A DNA stretch of 64,000 bases, from contig CADDXC010000002.1 in assembly GCA_902809985.1 (NCBI GenBank), positions 1 through 64,000 on the forward strand, in the 5' to 3' direction. How positions within the stretch are numbered: the stretch's first letter is position 1; every line of letters begins with the position of its first letter. The notes beneath the pieces are model-generated. The model did not search any database. It saw only the letters and a list, made by a program, of their open reading frames with translations, and was not told the DNA's origin. The translations under genes and the position numbers were made by a program. Below are positions 1-7,997 of this stretch, one piece after another. Source of the DNA: Clostridiaceae bacterium BL-3 (GTDB taxonomy: Bacteria; Bacillota; Clostridia; Clostridiales; Clostridiaceae).

Positions 1-4
1 ATAT

Positions 5-81
5 GGATCTTTAGCTCAGTTGGTTAGAGCAACCGGCTCATAACCGGTTGGTCCGGGGTTCGAGTCCCTGAAGGTCCACCA
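5..81 (+). tRNA. tRNA with CAT anticodon (elongator Met or Ile2)
   Basis: A full cloverleaf can be folded. The acceptor stem pairs GGATCTT with AAGGTCC, the anticodon stem is ACCGG/CCGGT around a CTCATAA loop, the T arm contains GGTTCGAGTCC, and the 3' CCA is encoded. The CAT anticodon fits either elongator tRNA-Met or the lysidine-modified tRNA-Ile2 that reads ATA. The GG-rich acceptor and the body look closer to Gram-positive Ile2, but this cannot be settled by eye. It is separated from the following tRNA by only 3 bases, so both are probably cut from one transcript. Confidence 0.93.
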
Positions 82-84
82 TAT

Positions 85-160
85 GGGGGTATAGCTCAGC
101 TGGGAGAGCATCTGCCTTGCACGCAGAGGGTCAAGAGTTCGAATCTCTTTATCTCCACCA
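85..160 (+). tRNA. tRNA-Ala (TGC)
   Basis: The cloverleaf has acceptor GGGGGTA paired with TATCTCC (two G-T wobbles), anticodon stem TCTGC/GCAGA and loop CTTGCAC, giving anticodon TGC. The T-loop is GTTCGAAT and CCA is encoded. It follows the CAT tRNA directly and is followed by a rho-independent terminator, so the pair is the tail of a transcript that begins left of the window. No rRNA is visible inside the window. Confidence 0.95.
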
Positions 161-163
161 CAC

Positions 164-189
164 GAGTAACAATTTGTTACTCTTTTTTT
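164..189 (+). terminator. Rho-independent terminator of the tRNA transcript
   Basis: Perfect 8-bp arms GAGTAACA and TGTTACTC enclose a 3-base loop and are followed by seven T. It lies 3 bases after the encoded CCA of tRNA-Ala. Confidence 0.9.
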
Positions 190-319
190 AGTTATCATAT
201 ATAGCGCTTAATATTCGTCTGTTGACTGAAAAAGTTAAAGTTTTAAATCCTTTTAAAGACCAAAAGTTATGTCTATTTTTGGCCTATTTTTTATATATTT
301 ATTTTTTTATATATTGAGT

Positions 320-353
320 AAAATCAAATTAGTGTGAAAATTTATTTGATTTT
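320..353 (+). repeat. Inverted repeat in the leader of the EF-G-like gene
   Basis: Perfect 10-bp arms AAAATCAAAT (320-329) and ATTTGATTTT (344-353) flank a 14-base spacer, about 65 bases upstream of the start codon. It may be an mRNA hairpin or an operator. The rest of 190-418 is very AT-rich. A weak hairpin, CCAAAA with TTTTGG followed by T-rich sequence near 263-292, may be a second, leaky terminator. Confidence 0.5.
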
Positions 354-418
354 AGCAGGGATTTTAAGTTGTAAGTAGAATATATAAACTAAGTGCAAAG
401 TAAGAGGAGGAATTGCTT

Positions 419-2509
419 ATGAAAAATTATTCAACAAAATATTTAAGAAATGTAGGAATTATTGGTCACAGTGGATCTGGGAAAACTACATTAACAGAAG
501 CAATACTTTACTATACGAAAGCTACAGATAGATTTGGGAAAATTGAAGATGGAAATACTGTTAGTGATTATGACACTGAAGAAAAAAAGAGAAAAATATC
601 TTTATCTACATCAATAGTTTCTTGTGAATATAATGATGTAAAGATAAATTTAGTTGATATGCCAGGATATTTTGATTTTATAGGAGAAACTGTGGAAGGA
701 TTAAGAGCTGTTGATACAGCAATGATTGTTGTATCAGGTGTATCAGGAATACAGGTAGGGACAGAAAAATCCTGGGATTATTTAAATAAGAACAATTTAC
801 CAAGAGCCTTTTATGTGAATAAGCTAGATAGGGAAAATTCTAATTTTGGAAAGGTGATGGAAGAATTAAAGCAGAAATTTGGTATATCTGTAGTACCTGT
901 TCAGTATCCTATAGGTAAAGAAAGCGATTTTAAAGGTGTTGTAAACGTTATTTCAAGAAGAGCTAGGATATTTAATAGTAAAACTAAAGCTATGGAAGAA
1001 GGGGATATACCTGAAGATATTTTAGAAAAAGTAGATGAATGTAAAAATATGATAATGGAAGCCGTAGCAGAGACAGATGAAAAACTTTTAGATAAATATT
1101 TCGATGAAGGTACTTTAAGCGATGAGGATATATATGAGGGTTTAATAAAGGGGTGTTCAAAGGGAGAAGTAGTGCCTGTAATGTGTGGTTCTGCTTTAAC
1201 TGGAATAGGAATAGAGACTTTTATTGAAGATATAATTGAATGTTTTCCATCACCAGAAAATATAGAGCCTATTAAAGTTATAGATATAAAAAATGACTCT
1301 GAACACACTATAAAAATAGATGAAAAAGAACCTTTTTCAGCATTTGTTTTTAAAACTATAGCGGATCCTTTTGTTGGTAAATTATCTTTGTTTAGAGTTA
1401 TAACGGGAAAGTTGAAATCTGATATGACAGTGCATAATGTTAAAAAGAACAAAAATGAAAAAATGGGATCCATGTATTTTCTAAGAGGTAAACAGCAGAT
1501 TCCTGCCTCTGAAATAACGGCTGGGGATTTAGGCGCTGTATCTAAACTACAATTTACAAGTACGGGGGATACACTATGTTATCCTAAGTCCTCTGTGATA
1601 TTTGAAGATATTAAATTTCCGCAGCCTGTAATTTCAATGGCAGTTTTACCTAAATCTAAAAATGATGAAGATAAAATATTAAACGGATTGAATAAGATGG
1701 TAGAAGAAGATCTTACTTTTAAAATATCTAGAGATACGGAAAATGCAGAGGTGATAATATCTGGATTGGGCGAGACTCATATTGATGTAATATCATGTAA
1801 ATTAAAATCTAAATTCGGTGTGGAAGTTGTTTTACAGGAACCAAAAGTACCTTATAGAGAAACCATAAAGAAAATTTCAGATGTTCAAGGGAAACACAAG
1901 AAGCAATCAGGAGGACATGGACAATATGGAGATGTGAGAATTAAATTTGAGCCCAGGACTGATGGGGAAGATGATTTAGAGTTTGTGGATAAAGTAGTAG
2001 GAGGGGTAGTACCTAGACAGTATATACCAGCAGTGGAAAAAGGTCTAAGGGAGTGTGTAAATCATGGAGTATTGGCTGGCTATCCTGTAATAAGATTAAA
2101 AGCCACACTTCATGATGGCTCATATCATCCTGTAGATTCATCAGAAATGGCATTTAAAGTTGCAGCCTCACTAGCATATAAAAAGGGACTTATGGAAGCT
2201 GAACCAATATTATTGGAACCTATTGAACATGTGGAGATATCTGTTCCCGAGCACTATATGGGAGATATAATTGGGGACATCAACAAAAAACGAGGAAAAG
2301 TACTGGGAATGGAGAGTTCAGAAGGAAATCAAATAATAATAGCCGAAGTTCCTCAAGCTGAAATGTTTAAATATGCTACAGATTTAAGATCCATGACCCA
2401 GGCCAGAGGAAGTTTTACTATGAGATTTGAAAGATATGAAGAGGTGCCAAGTTCTGAAGCAAATAAGATAATAGAAAATAAGAATAAAATAAAAGTTAAA
2501 GAAGGGTAA
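419..2509 (+). CDS. EF-G-like translational GTPase (paralogue)
   Basis: A 696-residue protein with the full five-domain architecture of elongation factor G. The G1 loop is GHSGSGKT (about residues 16-23), not the AHIDAGKT of true EF-G. G3 is DMPGY near 80 and G4 is NKLD near 134. Domain IV carries [10 protein letters not shown] and the protein ends with a FERYEEVP-type C-terminus. The canonical fusA is at 37588, so this is the second EF-G-like gene found in many clostridia. That group is usually annotated as elongation factor G, but its role in translocation, recycling or stress is unsettled. ATG 419 is chosen because AGGAGG lies 8 bases upstream; an in-frame TTG at 413 is too close to that site. 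The gene stands alone. Confidence 0.9.
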   Translation: MKNYSTKYLRNVGIIGHSGSGKTTLTEAILYYTKATDRFGKIEDGNTVSDYDTEEKKRKISLSTSIVSCEYNDVKINLVDMPGYFDFIGETVEGLRAVDTAMIVVSGVSGIQVGTEKSWDYLNKNNLPRAFYVNKLDRENSNFGKVMEELKQKFGISVVPVQYPIGKESDFKGVVNVISRRARIFNSKTKAMEEGDIPEDILEKVDECKNMIMEAVAETDEKLLDKYFDEGTLSDEDIYEGLIKGCSKGEVVPVMCGSALTGIGIETFIEDIIECFPSPENIEPIKVIDIKNDSEHTIKIDEKEPFSAFVFKTIADPFVGKLSLFRVITGKLKSDMTVHNVKKNKNEKMGSMYFLRGKQQIPASEITAGDLGAVSKLQFTSTGDTLCYPKSSVIFEDIKFPQPVISMAVLPKSKNDEDKILNGLNKMVEEDLTFKISRDTENAEVIISGLGETHIDVISCKLKSKFGVEVVLQEPKVPYRETIKKISDVQGKHKKQSGGHGQYGDVRIKFEPRTDGEDDLEFVDKVVGGVVPRQYIPAVEKGLRECVNHGVLAGYPVIRLKATLHDGSYHPVDSSEMAFKVAASLAYKKGLMEAEPILLEPIEHVEISVPEHYMGDIIGDINKKRGKVLGMESSEGNQIIIAEVPQAEMFKYATDLRSMTQARGSFTMRFERYEEVPSSEANKIIENKNKIKVKEG

Positions 2510-2518
2510 AATAAGTTA

Positions 2519-2556
2519 ATAAAAGACTGGTGTACAATTAAATTTGTGCACCGGTC
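2519..2556 (-). terminator. Shared terminator hairpin between the EF-G-like gene and the M20 cluster
   Basis: Arms GACTGGTGTACAA (2525-2537) and TTTGTGCACCGGTC (2543-2556) pair with a few wobbles. The T-rich tail lies on the minus-strand side (TTTTATT after the stem), so it is best read as the terminator of the minus-strand catabolic cluster. On the plus strand the hairpin sits just after the EF-G-like stop codon but lacks a T run. Confidence 0.75.
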
Positions 2557-2576
2557 CCTTCAATCAAGTAACTTTA

Positions 2577-3746
2577 TTAATTCTTCAAAAAATCTGCTGC
2601 CATCTGACTATAAACTGCTGCTCCTATAGGAAGACAGTTCTCATCAATAGTAAAATGATTGGAATGCTGGGAATACATCCATCCTTTTTCTTTGTTTCCA
2701 CCGCCAAGTATCATAAATGTACCCGGTACCTTTTCAAGATATGAGGAAAAATCTTCAGAACCCATGATCTTACCTACCTGAATAATATTTTTTTCACCTA
2801 TCAATTTGGCCACGGACTTCCTGGCAAATTCAGTGGATTTATCGTCGTTAATAGTGGGTTTAAATCCATCTTTATATTTAAAGTCATATTTGCAGCCATA
2901 GGCACTGCAGACACCATCTATTATTTTCTTCATCCATTTTGGCATCATTTTCCTGGAATTACTGGATAGAGCCCTGTTCATCCCTGTCATCTCAACTTTA
3001 CCGGGAACCACATTAAATCTTTCCCCTGCCTTTACAGTTCCAACATTTATAACTATGGGATTCCTGGCATCGTTGAATCTGCTGACAATGGTCTGGAACC
3101 CTTCCATAATGGCTACTGCACAGGGCATTGCATCCACTCCCTGCCAGGGTGATGAGCCATGACAGGATTTACCCTCTACAGTAAGCTGCCATTCATCACC
3201 GGATGCCATAAAAGGTCCCTTTTGAACCACTACCTTACCCGTCTCAATCATTCCAAAAGTATGCATTCCAATAATCATATCCACTTTTGGATTTTCAAGT
3301 GCCCCATGCTCTATCATATAATCGGAACCGCTTGCGGCCTCTTCAGCAGGTTGAAAAATGAACTTTACACTGCCGTTTAATTTGTCTTTTAAAGCCGATA
3401 ATATTTTTGCAGCCCCTAAAAGTTCCGCAATATGAGTATCATGACCACAGGCATGCATATAACCCGGATTTTTTGAACTGTATGGGAGCCCTGTATCCTC
3501 TGTAACTGACAATGCATCGATATCAGCCCTAAGTCCAATGACTTTTCCAGTCCCCTTTCCCTTTAAAAGTCCAATAACTCCTGTTCTACCTGTAGTAGCC
3601 ACAGCTATACCCATTTTTTCAAGTTCACGGGCTATGATTTTTGATGTTCTCACTTCTTCAAAAGATGGCTCCGGATGCATGTGAAAATCCCTTCTGAGAT
3701 CCACCATCTAGGGTTTAATTTTTTGAGCTTCTTCCATGATGGCCAT
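2577..3746 (-). pseudogene. M20-family amidohydrolase interrupted by an amber codon at position 13
   Basis: The long uninterrupted part (2577-3707, 376 residues) is a complete M20D-type amidohydrolase (HipO/AbgB/IAA-amino-acid hydrolase group). It carries a DLRRDFHMHPEPSFEE start, GLRADIDAL, the metal motif ACGHDTH (about 86-92), QPAEE (about 119-123) and a GSEDFS segment near the C-terminus. The family start lies upstream. A good ribosome-binding site (GGAG) precedes ATG 3746, which reads MAIMEEAQKIKP and then TAG (3708-3710) directly before MVDLRR. A glutamine codon, CAG, would restore the family pattern. ATG 3707 has no ribosome-binding site. The simplest reading is a recent nonsense mutation; readthrough, reinitiation at 3707 or a sequencing error are alternatives. 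It lies at the end of the minus-strand cluster. Confidence 0.7.
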
Positions 3747-3820
3747 TTTTATCATCTCCAAACTAGATAATTCTCATTAGAACCTTAAAATTATTTACTA
3801 TACTCTCTTTATAAGGCATA

Positions 3821-4966
3821 TTATTTAAGGTATCTTAAGGCTATTTTTTTATAAAATTTAATGGCATCCAAATATTTGCTTATTTCTATATATTCATTTG
3901 CTTGGTGTGCTATTGATTCTTCACCTGGACCATAAATAAATAATGGAAAATTGGTTTTTAATCCAGAAACAAATGTGGATGCATCTGTATAATATTTTGC
4001 TCCTTTAAATTTGTGTTCATAATTAAATAATTCATCTGCTGTAGATTGTGCCAATTCAACGAATGGATCATCCATTGAAGTTTCAACTGCTATTAAGTTA
4101 TTTAATATTTTTAATTCAAATTTAGCATTGGAATTTTTTTCGATTTCTTTTATTAGGAATTTAATATCTGATATAATTTCTTGATGATTTTGTCCTGGAA
4201 CTGTACGTATGTCCATTTGCATTTTACATATGTTAGGAACCATATTAGTCCTGATTCCGCCGGAAATAATAGAAATATTTAAAGTTGGCTCTCCAAGCAG
4301 GTTGTTTTCCTTATATTTAAATTTAAATCTGTTGTGGAGAATGTTTATTAAAGAATTCATATTTTCAATTGCATTAATTCCCTTATCTGGCATTGAACCA
4401 TGTGCAGTTTTACCATAAGAAATCACCTCAAGCCATAATGCTCCTTTATGAGAAATAAAAATTTCATTGCTGCTTGGTTCTCCGATTATCATCGCCCCTA
4501 TATTTTTTAAAATACCATCTTGTATTACTGCTTTTGCTCCAAGGCTATCAACTTCTTCACCTGCAGTAGCAGCTAAAATGAGATCACCTTCTAAAGGGAT
4601 CCCCTCTTTAGCGATTTCAACCATAGCCATTGTTAAAGCAGCCAGTCCACCTTTCATATCTGATGCTCCACGGCCATAAAGACGTCCGTTTATTTCCTGT
4701 ACCTCAAAAGGTTTGTATTTCCAGGGAATATCTCCTGGTGGTACTGTGTCCATATGTCCTGAAAATACTAAACTTTTTTTGTTACCATTTCCTTTAAGCT
4801 TTGCTATTAAATAAGCACGGTTTTCTTCTATAGGACGTATGGTTGAGGCGATGCCGTTTTCATTTAATTCTTTAGCGATTATTTTGGCAATTTGTTCTTC
4901 ATTACCAGGAGGATTTACACTATTAGTATTTAAAAGCTCTTTAAGAAACTCAATTTGTTTTTCCAT
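3821..4966 (-). CDS. M20-family metallopeptidase (ArgE/DapE/carboxypeptidase G2 type)
   Basis: A 381-residue zinc hydrolase. Metal-binding motifs are SGHMDTVPPGD (His71, Asp73), GRGASDMKGG (Asp103) and TAGEEVDSLGA (catalytic Glu137 and metal ligand Glu138), with a dimerisation insert in the middle and a C-terminal histidine motif, ESIAHQANEY. Family members remove acyl or acyl-amino-acid groups (acetylornithine or succinyl-diaminopimelate) or cleave dipeptides. The substrate cannot be read from sequence. Its start overlaps the end of the MFS gene by 17 bases, with GAGGTG in front of ATG, so the two are translationally linked. The context suggests hydrolysis of an imported N-acyl amino acid or peptide rather than arginine or lysine synthesis. 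Confidence 0.85.
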   Translation of the reverse strand: MEKQIEFLKELLNTNSVNPPGNEEQIAKIIAKELNENGIASTIRPIEENRAYLIAKLKGNGNKKSLVFSGHMDTVPPGDIPWKYKPFEVQEINGRLYGRGASDMKGGLAALTMAMVEIAKEGIPLEGDLILAATAGEEVDSLGAKAVIQDGILKNIGAMIIGEPSSNEIFISHKGALWLEVISYGKTAHGSMPDKGINAIENMNSLINILHNRFKFKYKENNLLGEPTLNISIISGGIRTNMVPNICKMQMDIRTVPGQNHQEIISDIKFLIKEIEKNSNAKFELKILNNLIAVETSMDDPFVELAQSTADELFNYEHKFKGAKYYTDASTFVSGLKTNFPLFIYGPGEESIAHQANEYIEISKYLDAIKFYKKIALRYLK

Positions 4967-6197
4967 TTATATTCACCTCTTTCTTTTCATGTATTGTGAA
5001 CGCAATACTAGTGGAAATAAGGCAGGCAACGACAAGAAAGGCAAATGCTATTCCAAACGAACCTCCAGCCATTTGAACTAGAAATCCTATTGCAATTGGT
5101 GAAATAAATCCTGCAATTTGACCGGCAAAATTAATAAGTCCGGAGGATGAACCCATTACCTCAGAAGGTAAAATATTCATTGGGAGAGCCCAAATACCGC
5201 CAAATGCCATGCAGACGAAGAATCCAGTAAAAGTTAAAAAAGTCATAGCTAATGCTTCATTTGGAGTTATATAAGTTAAGATTAAACAGAGAGCTGTAGA
5301 TATTAAGGAAATTATAATTACAAAGCGGCGCTTACCGACAAAATATTTATCGGAAAAATAACCTCCTGCAACAGTTCCTATTGTTCCTGCGAAGAAAGGT
5401 AGTGATGCAATTATGCCCATCTTTACTAATTTAAAACCACGTGCATTTACTAAATAAGTGGGTATCCAGGAAGAAAACCCCCAAAACACTATGTCAAAAG
5501 CGAAAAAAGTAAAAAATATTTTCCATACCACAGGAAGTTTAACAACATCCCTAAAACTTAGTTTATTAGCTGAGCATTCTTCAGGGTCTTTTTCATTGAT
5601 TATTTTTAATTCCTCAGGGGATATCATATTGCTATCTTCAGGTTTATTTCTTACAAAGTATAAGATTAATGCAACAACTATCATGCCTGGAATAAACAGA
5701 AAATAAAATACAGATCGCCAACTGAAGGCTGCCATAATTCCTACTACAAATAAAGGTGCAATTGCAGGACCTAAAGAGTTTGAAGACAGCATAAAAGAAT
5801 TGGCGGTTGCCCTTTCTTTTTTTGGGAACCAGGTGGAAACGGTTTTCCACGAACCTCCCGGAAAACTGGCCTCACCCAGGCCAAATAGGAATCGAATGAT
5901 CAACATGCTAAGCAGCGAAGTAGCCATACCAGTAAAGGCAGTAAATGCTGACCACCATGAAACGGCTATAGCCATGACTTTTCTGGCCCCAAATTTATCT
6001 GCCAGCATACCCCCTGGGATTTGAAAAAGTGCGTATCCTAAGAAAAATGCACTTATCACAACACCCATTTCAACTGATGTCAAATTAAAATCCTTAGCGA
6101 TATATGGTATGGCAACAGTCATTACCATTCTGTCCATGTAGCATACAGTCCATGTGATAAATAAAATTAGTAAGATTATATTTCTTTTTTTTGGCAT
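4950..6197 (-). CDS. MFS transporter, anion:cation symporter (ACS)-like
   Basis: A 415-residue, very hydrophobic protein that fits 12 transmembrane helices. It has the MFS motif GGMLADKFGARK between helices 2 and 3 and a GLGEASFPGG segment in helix 4, followed by WFPKKERA. That pattern is typical of the ACS subgroup that imports organic acids such as hexuronates, tartrate or phthalate. ATG 6197 is preceded by AAGGAAGGG. It lies between the deacylase gene and the overlapping M20 peptidase gene, so its cargo is probably the anionic substrate of these enzymes (an N-acyl amino acid or similar carboxylate). The substrate is inferred from context only. Confidence 0.85.
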   Translation of the reverse strand: MPKKRNIILLILFITWTVCYMDRMVMTVAIPYIAKDFNLTSVEMGVVISAFFLGYALFQIPGGMLADKFGARKVMAIAVSWWSAFTAFTGMATSLLSMLIIRFLFGLGEASFPGGSWKTVSTWFPKKERATANSFMLSSNSLGPAIAPLFVVGIMAAFSWRSVFYFLFIPGMIVVALILYFVRNKPEDSNMISPEELKIINEKDPEECSANKLSFRDVVKLPVVWKIFFTFFAFDIVFWGFSSWIPTYLVNARGFKLVKMGIIASLPFFAGTIGTVAGGYFSDKYFVGKRRFVIIISLISTALCLILTYITPNEALAMTFLTFTGFFVCMAFGGIWALPMNILPSEVMGSSSGLINFAGQIAGFISPIAIGFLVQMAGGSFGIAFAFLVVACLISTSIAFTIHEKKEVNINGKTN

Positions 6198-6279
6198 GCT
6201 TTTTCCCTTCCTTTAATTCATAATATTCTGGATTTTAGAACGCTAATATTAATATATTAGAATTGAACAGAAAAATGTA

Positions 6280-7896
6280 TTATTTTTTTAGTAGTACATT
6301 TCCATTACCTTTATTGACAATCTTATTATTCTTTACTTCAATTTTCCCATTGACTAGTACATATTTTATCCCGTCAGGATAATGAAATGGATCATTAAAT
6401 GTGGAATTATCAATGATTTTATTTTCATCAAATATTGTGATATCCGCTTTCATCCCCTGCAGTATCATTCCTCTGTCTCTAATTCCATATCTTTGAGCAG
6501 GGTATGATGTTATTTTTCTTATAGCTGTAGTTAGAGATATTAAATTTTCTTGTCTTACATATTTACCAAGTATTTTTGGAAATGTGCCATATAATCTTGG
6601 GTGTGGTTTGCCGCCATATAGTCCATCTGTTCCAACCATTCCTAATTCGTGTTTTAAAATAGTTTTTACATCATCTTCACACATCATATATACTGCCATT
6701 CCAACTGCACCGTCTTCTTTTATTAATAAATCACATACTACATCTATAGGTTCTTTATTCATTTCGTCTGATAGCTGTTTAATGGTTTTCCCTAAGCATT
6801 TCTGGCTATTTTTGGATTTCACTGAAGTTATAAGTATTCCGTCCCACCCGCCTAGATTAGCATAATTGTCCCAACCGGCTTTTGAAGTCAGCCCATCCAC
6901 GGGAGACTCCCCGTTTATCTGCCTATTGACTTTAACCCTGATATCTTTATCTGAAATTCTTGCTTTCATTTTTTCATTTCCCCCATCGAGAACCCATGGA
7001 GGCAGAACCTGTCTTAACATGGTACTGCATGAATCATAAGGATATTGATCAAAGGTTATGTCAAATCCCTCTTCTCTAGCTAGCTCAATCATTTTGATAA
7101 CTTTATCTATGGATTTATGCCAATTATTTTTTCCACCAGCTTTTAAATGGGAAATTTGAAAGGAGACTCCGGTTTCTTTGGTTAGATTAATTACCTCCTG
7201 CACTGAATTTATCAAATCATTTCCTTCATTTCTCATGTGCATTCCTACCACACCATTATTTTCAGCAACTATTTTACAGGTTTCTATCAGTTCTCTATTA
7301 GTTGCAAATACTGTTGGGACATATATCATACCTAGAGACATACCGAAGGCTCCTGACTTCATAGATTCATCGATAATTTGTACAATTTTTTTTATCTCAT
7401 CATCATTGGGTTCTCTACTGTCAAAACCCATTACCATAAGCCTTGCGGCTCCGAAAGTTACCAAATATCCAGCATTAATTGACGGTTGCTTTTTTTCAAC
7501 TTCTTTTAGGTATTGTTCTAACGTATTCCAGTTGAAGTGAATTTCAGGATATTCTCCGAATATTCCATAAATATAATTTCTCCAATTTTCTTTGTCTTCG
7601 TTTTTTATTGGGGCAATTCCTATTCCACACTGGCCGTTTATTTCAGTTGTTACACCCTGCATTAATTTCTCTGAGGCCGTTGGTTCACCAAGTATCCTTA
7701 GATCTCCATGGGAATGTGCATCGATAAAGCCAGGACAAACAATGAGATCTTCAGCATCAACTATTTCATTTGCATCTTTTTCTGAAATATTTCCTATGTG
7801 AGATATAGTATCGCCTATTATGCCTATGTCTGCTTTATACCAGGGATTTCCGCATCCTGATATGATCTTTCCATTTTTTATTACAATATCGTACAA
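6280..7896 (-). CDS. N-acyl-D-amino-acid deacylase / D-aminoacylase family amidohydrolase
   Basis: A 538-residue amidohydrolase-superfamily protein with a metal-dependent TIM barrel and flanking beta-sandwich parts. PGFIDAHSHGD near 55-65 holds the HxH metal pair and NGQCG near 88-91 holds the cysteine ligand typical of D-aminoacylases. GMHMRNEG and QISHLKAGG supply further histidines, and GTDGLYGG supplies the catalytic aspartate region. Enzymes of this group hydrolyse N-acyl-D-amino acids to the D-amino acid and the acid; relatives act on N-acyl-D-glutamate or D-aspartate. The start is TTG at 7896, preceded by AGAGGG. It is the first gene after the regulator, on the same strand. Confidence 0.85.
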   Translation of the reverse strand: MYDIVIKNGKIISGCGNPWYKADIGIIGDTISHIGNISEKDANEIVDAEDLIVCPGFIDAHSHGDLRILGEPTASEKLMQGVTTEINGQCGIGIAPIKNEDKENWRNYIYGIFGEYPEIHFNWNTLEQYLKEVEKKQPSINAGYLVTFGAARLMVMGFDSREPNDDEIKKIVQIIDESMKSGAFGMSLGMIYVPTVFATNRELIETCKIVAENNGVVGMHMRNEGNDLINSVQEVINLTKETGVSFQISHLKAGGKNNWHKSIDKVIKMIELAREEGFDITFDQYPYDSCSTMLRQVLPPWVLDGGNEKMKARISDKDIRVKVNRQINGESPVDGLTSKAGWDNYANLGGWDGILITSVKSKNSQKCLGKTIKQLSDEMNKEPIDVVCDLLIKEDGAVGMAVYMMCEDDVKTILKHELGMVGTDGLYGGKPHPRLYGTFPKILGKYVRQENLISLTTAIRKITSYPAQRYGIRDRGMILQGMKADITIFDENKIIDNSTFNDPFHYPDGIKYVLVNGKIEVKNNKIVNKGNGNVLLKK

Positions 7897-7997
7897 TTTA
7901 TAAACCCTCTTTCTAATAACTTATTTGGTATATCTTATCACTAGCATATAGCATTTACACTGTTCCAATAATATAAAAATAATGGCTGAGTTTTGTA

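Noticed and set aside
1-190. End of an rRNA operon
   Set aside because: Only the two tRNA genes and a terminator are present; no 5S or 23S sequence lies inside the window, so an upstream rrn operon remains a guess.
901-1473. 190-codon antisense frame inside the EF-G-like gene
   Set aside because: The plus-strand protein is conserved throughout; the antisense product shows only low-complexity Ser/Phe/Ile composition.
2544-2744. Plus-strand frame overlapping the end of the M20 amidohydrolase
   Set aside because: It lies opposite a conserved coding region and within the terminator hairpin, with no ribosome-binding site.
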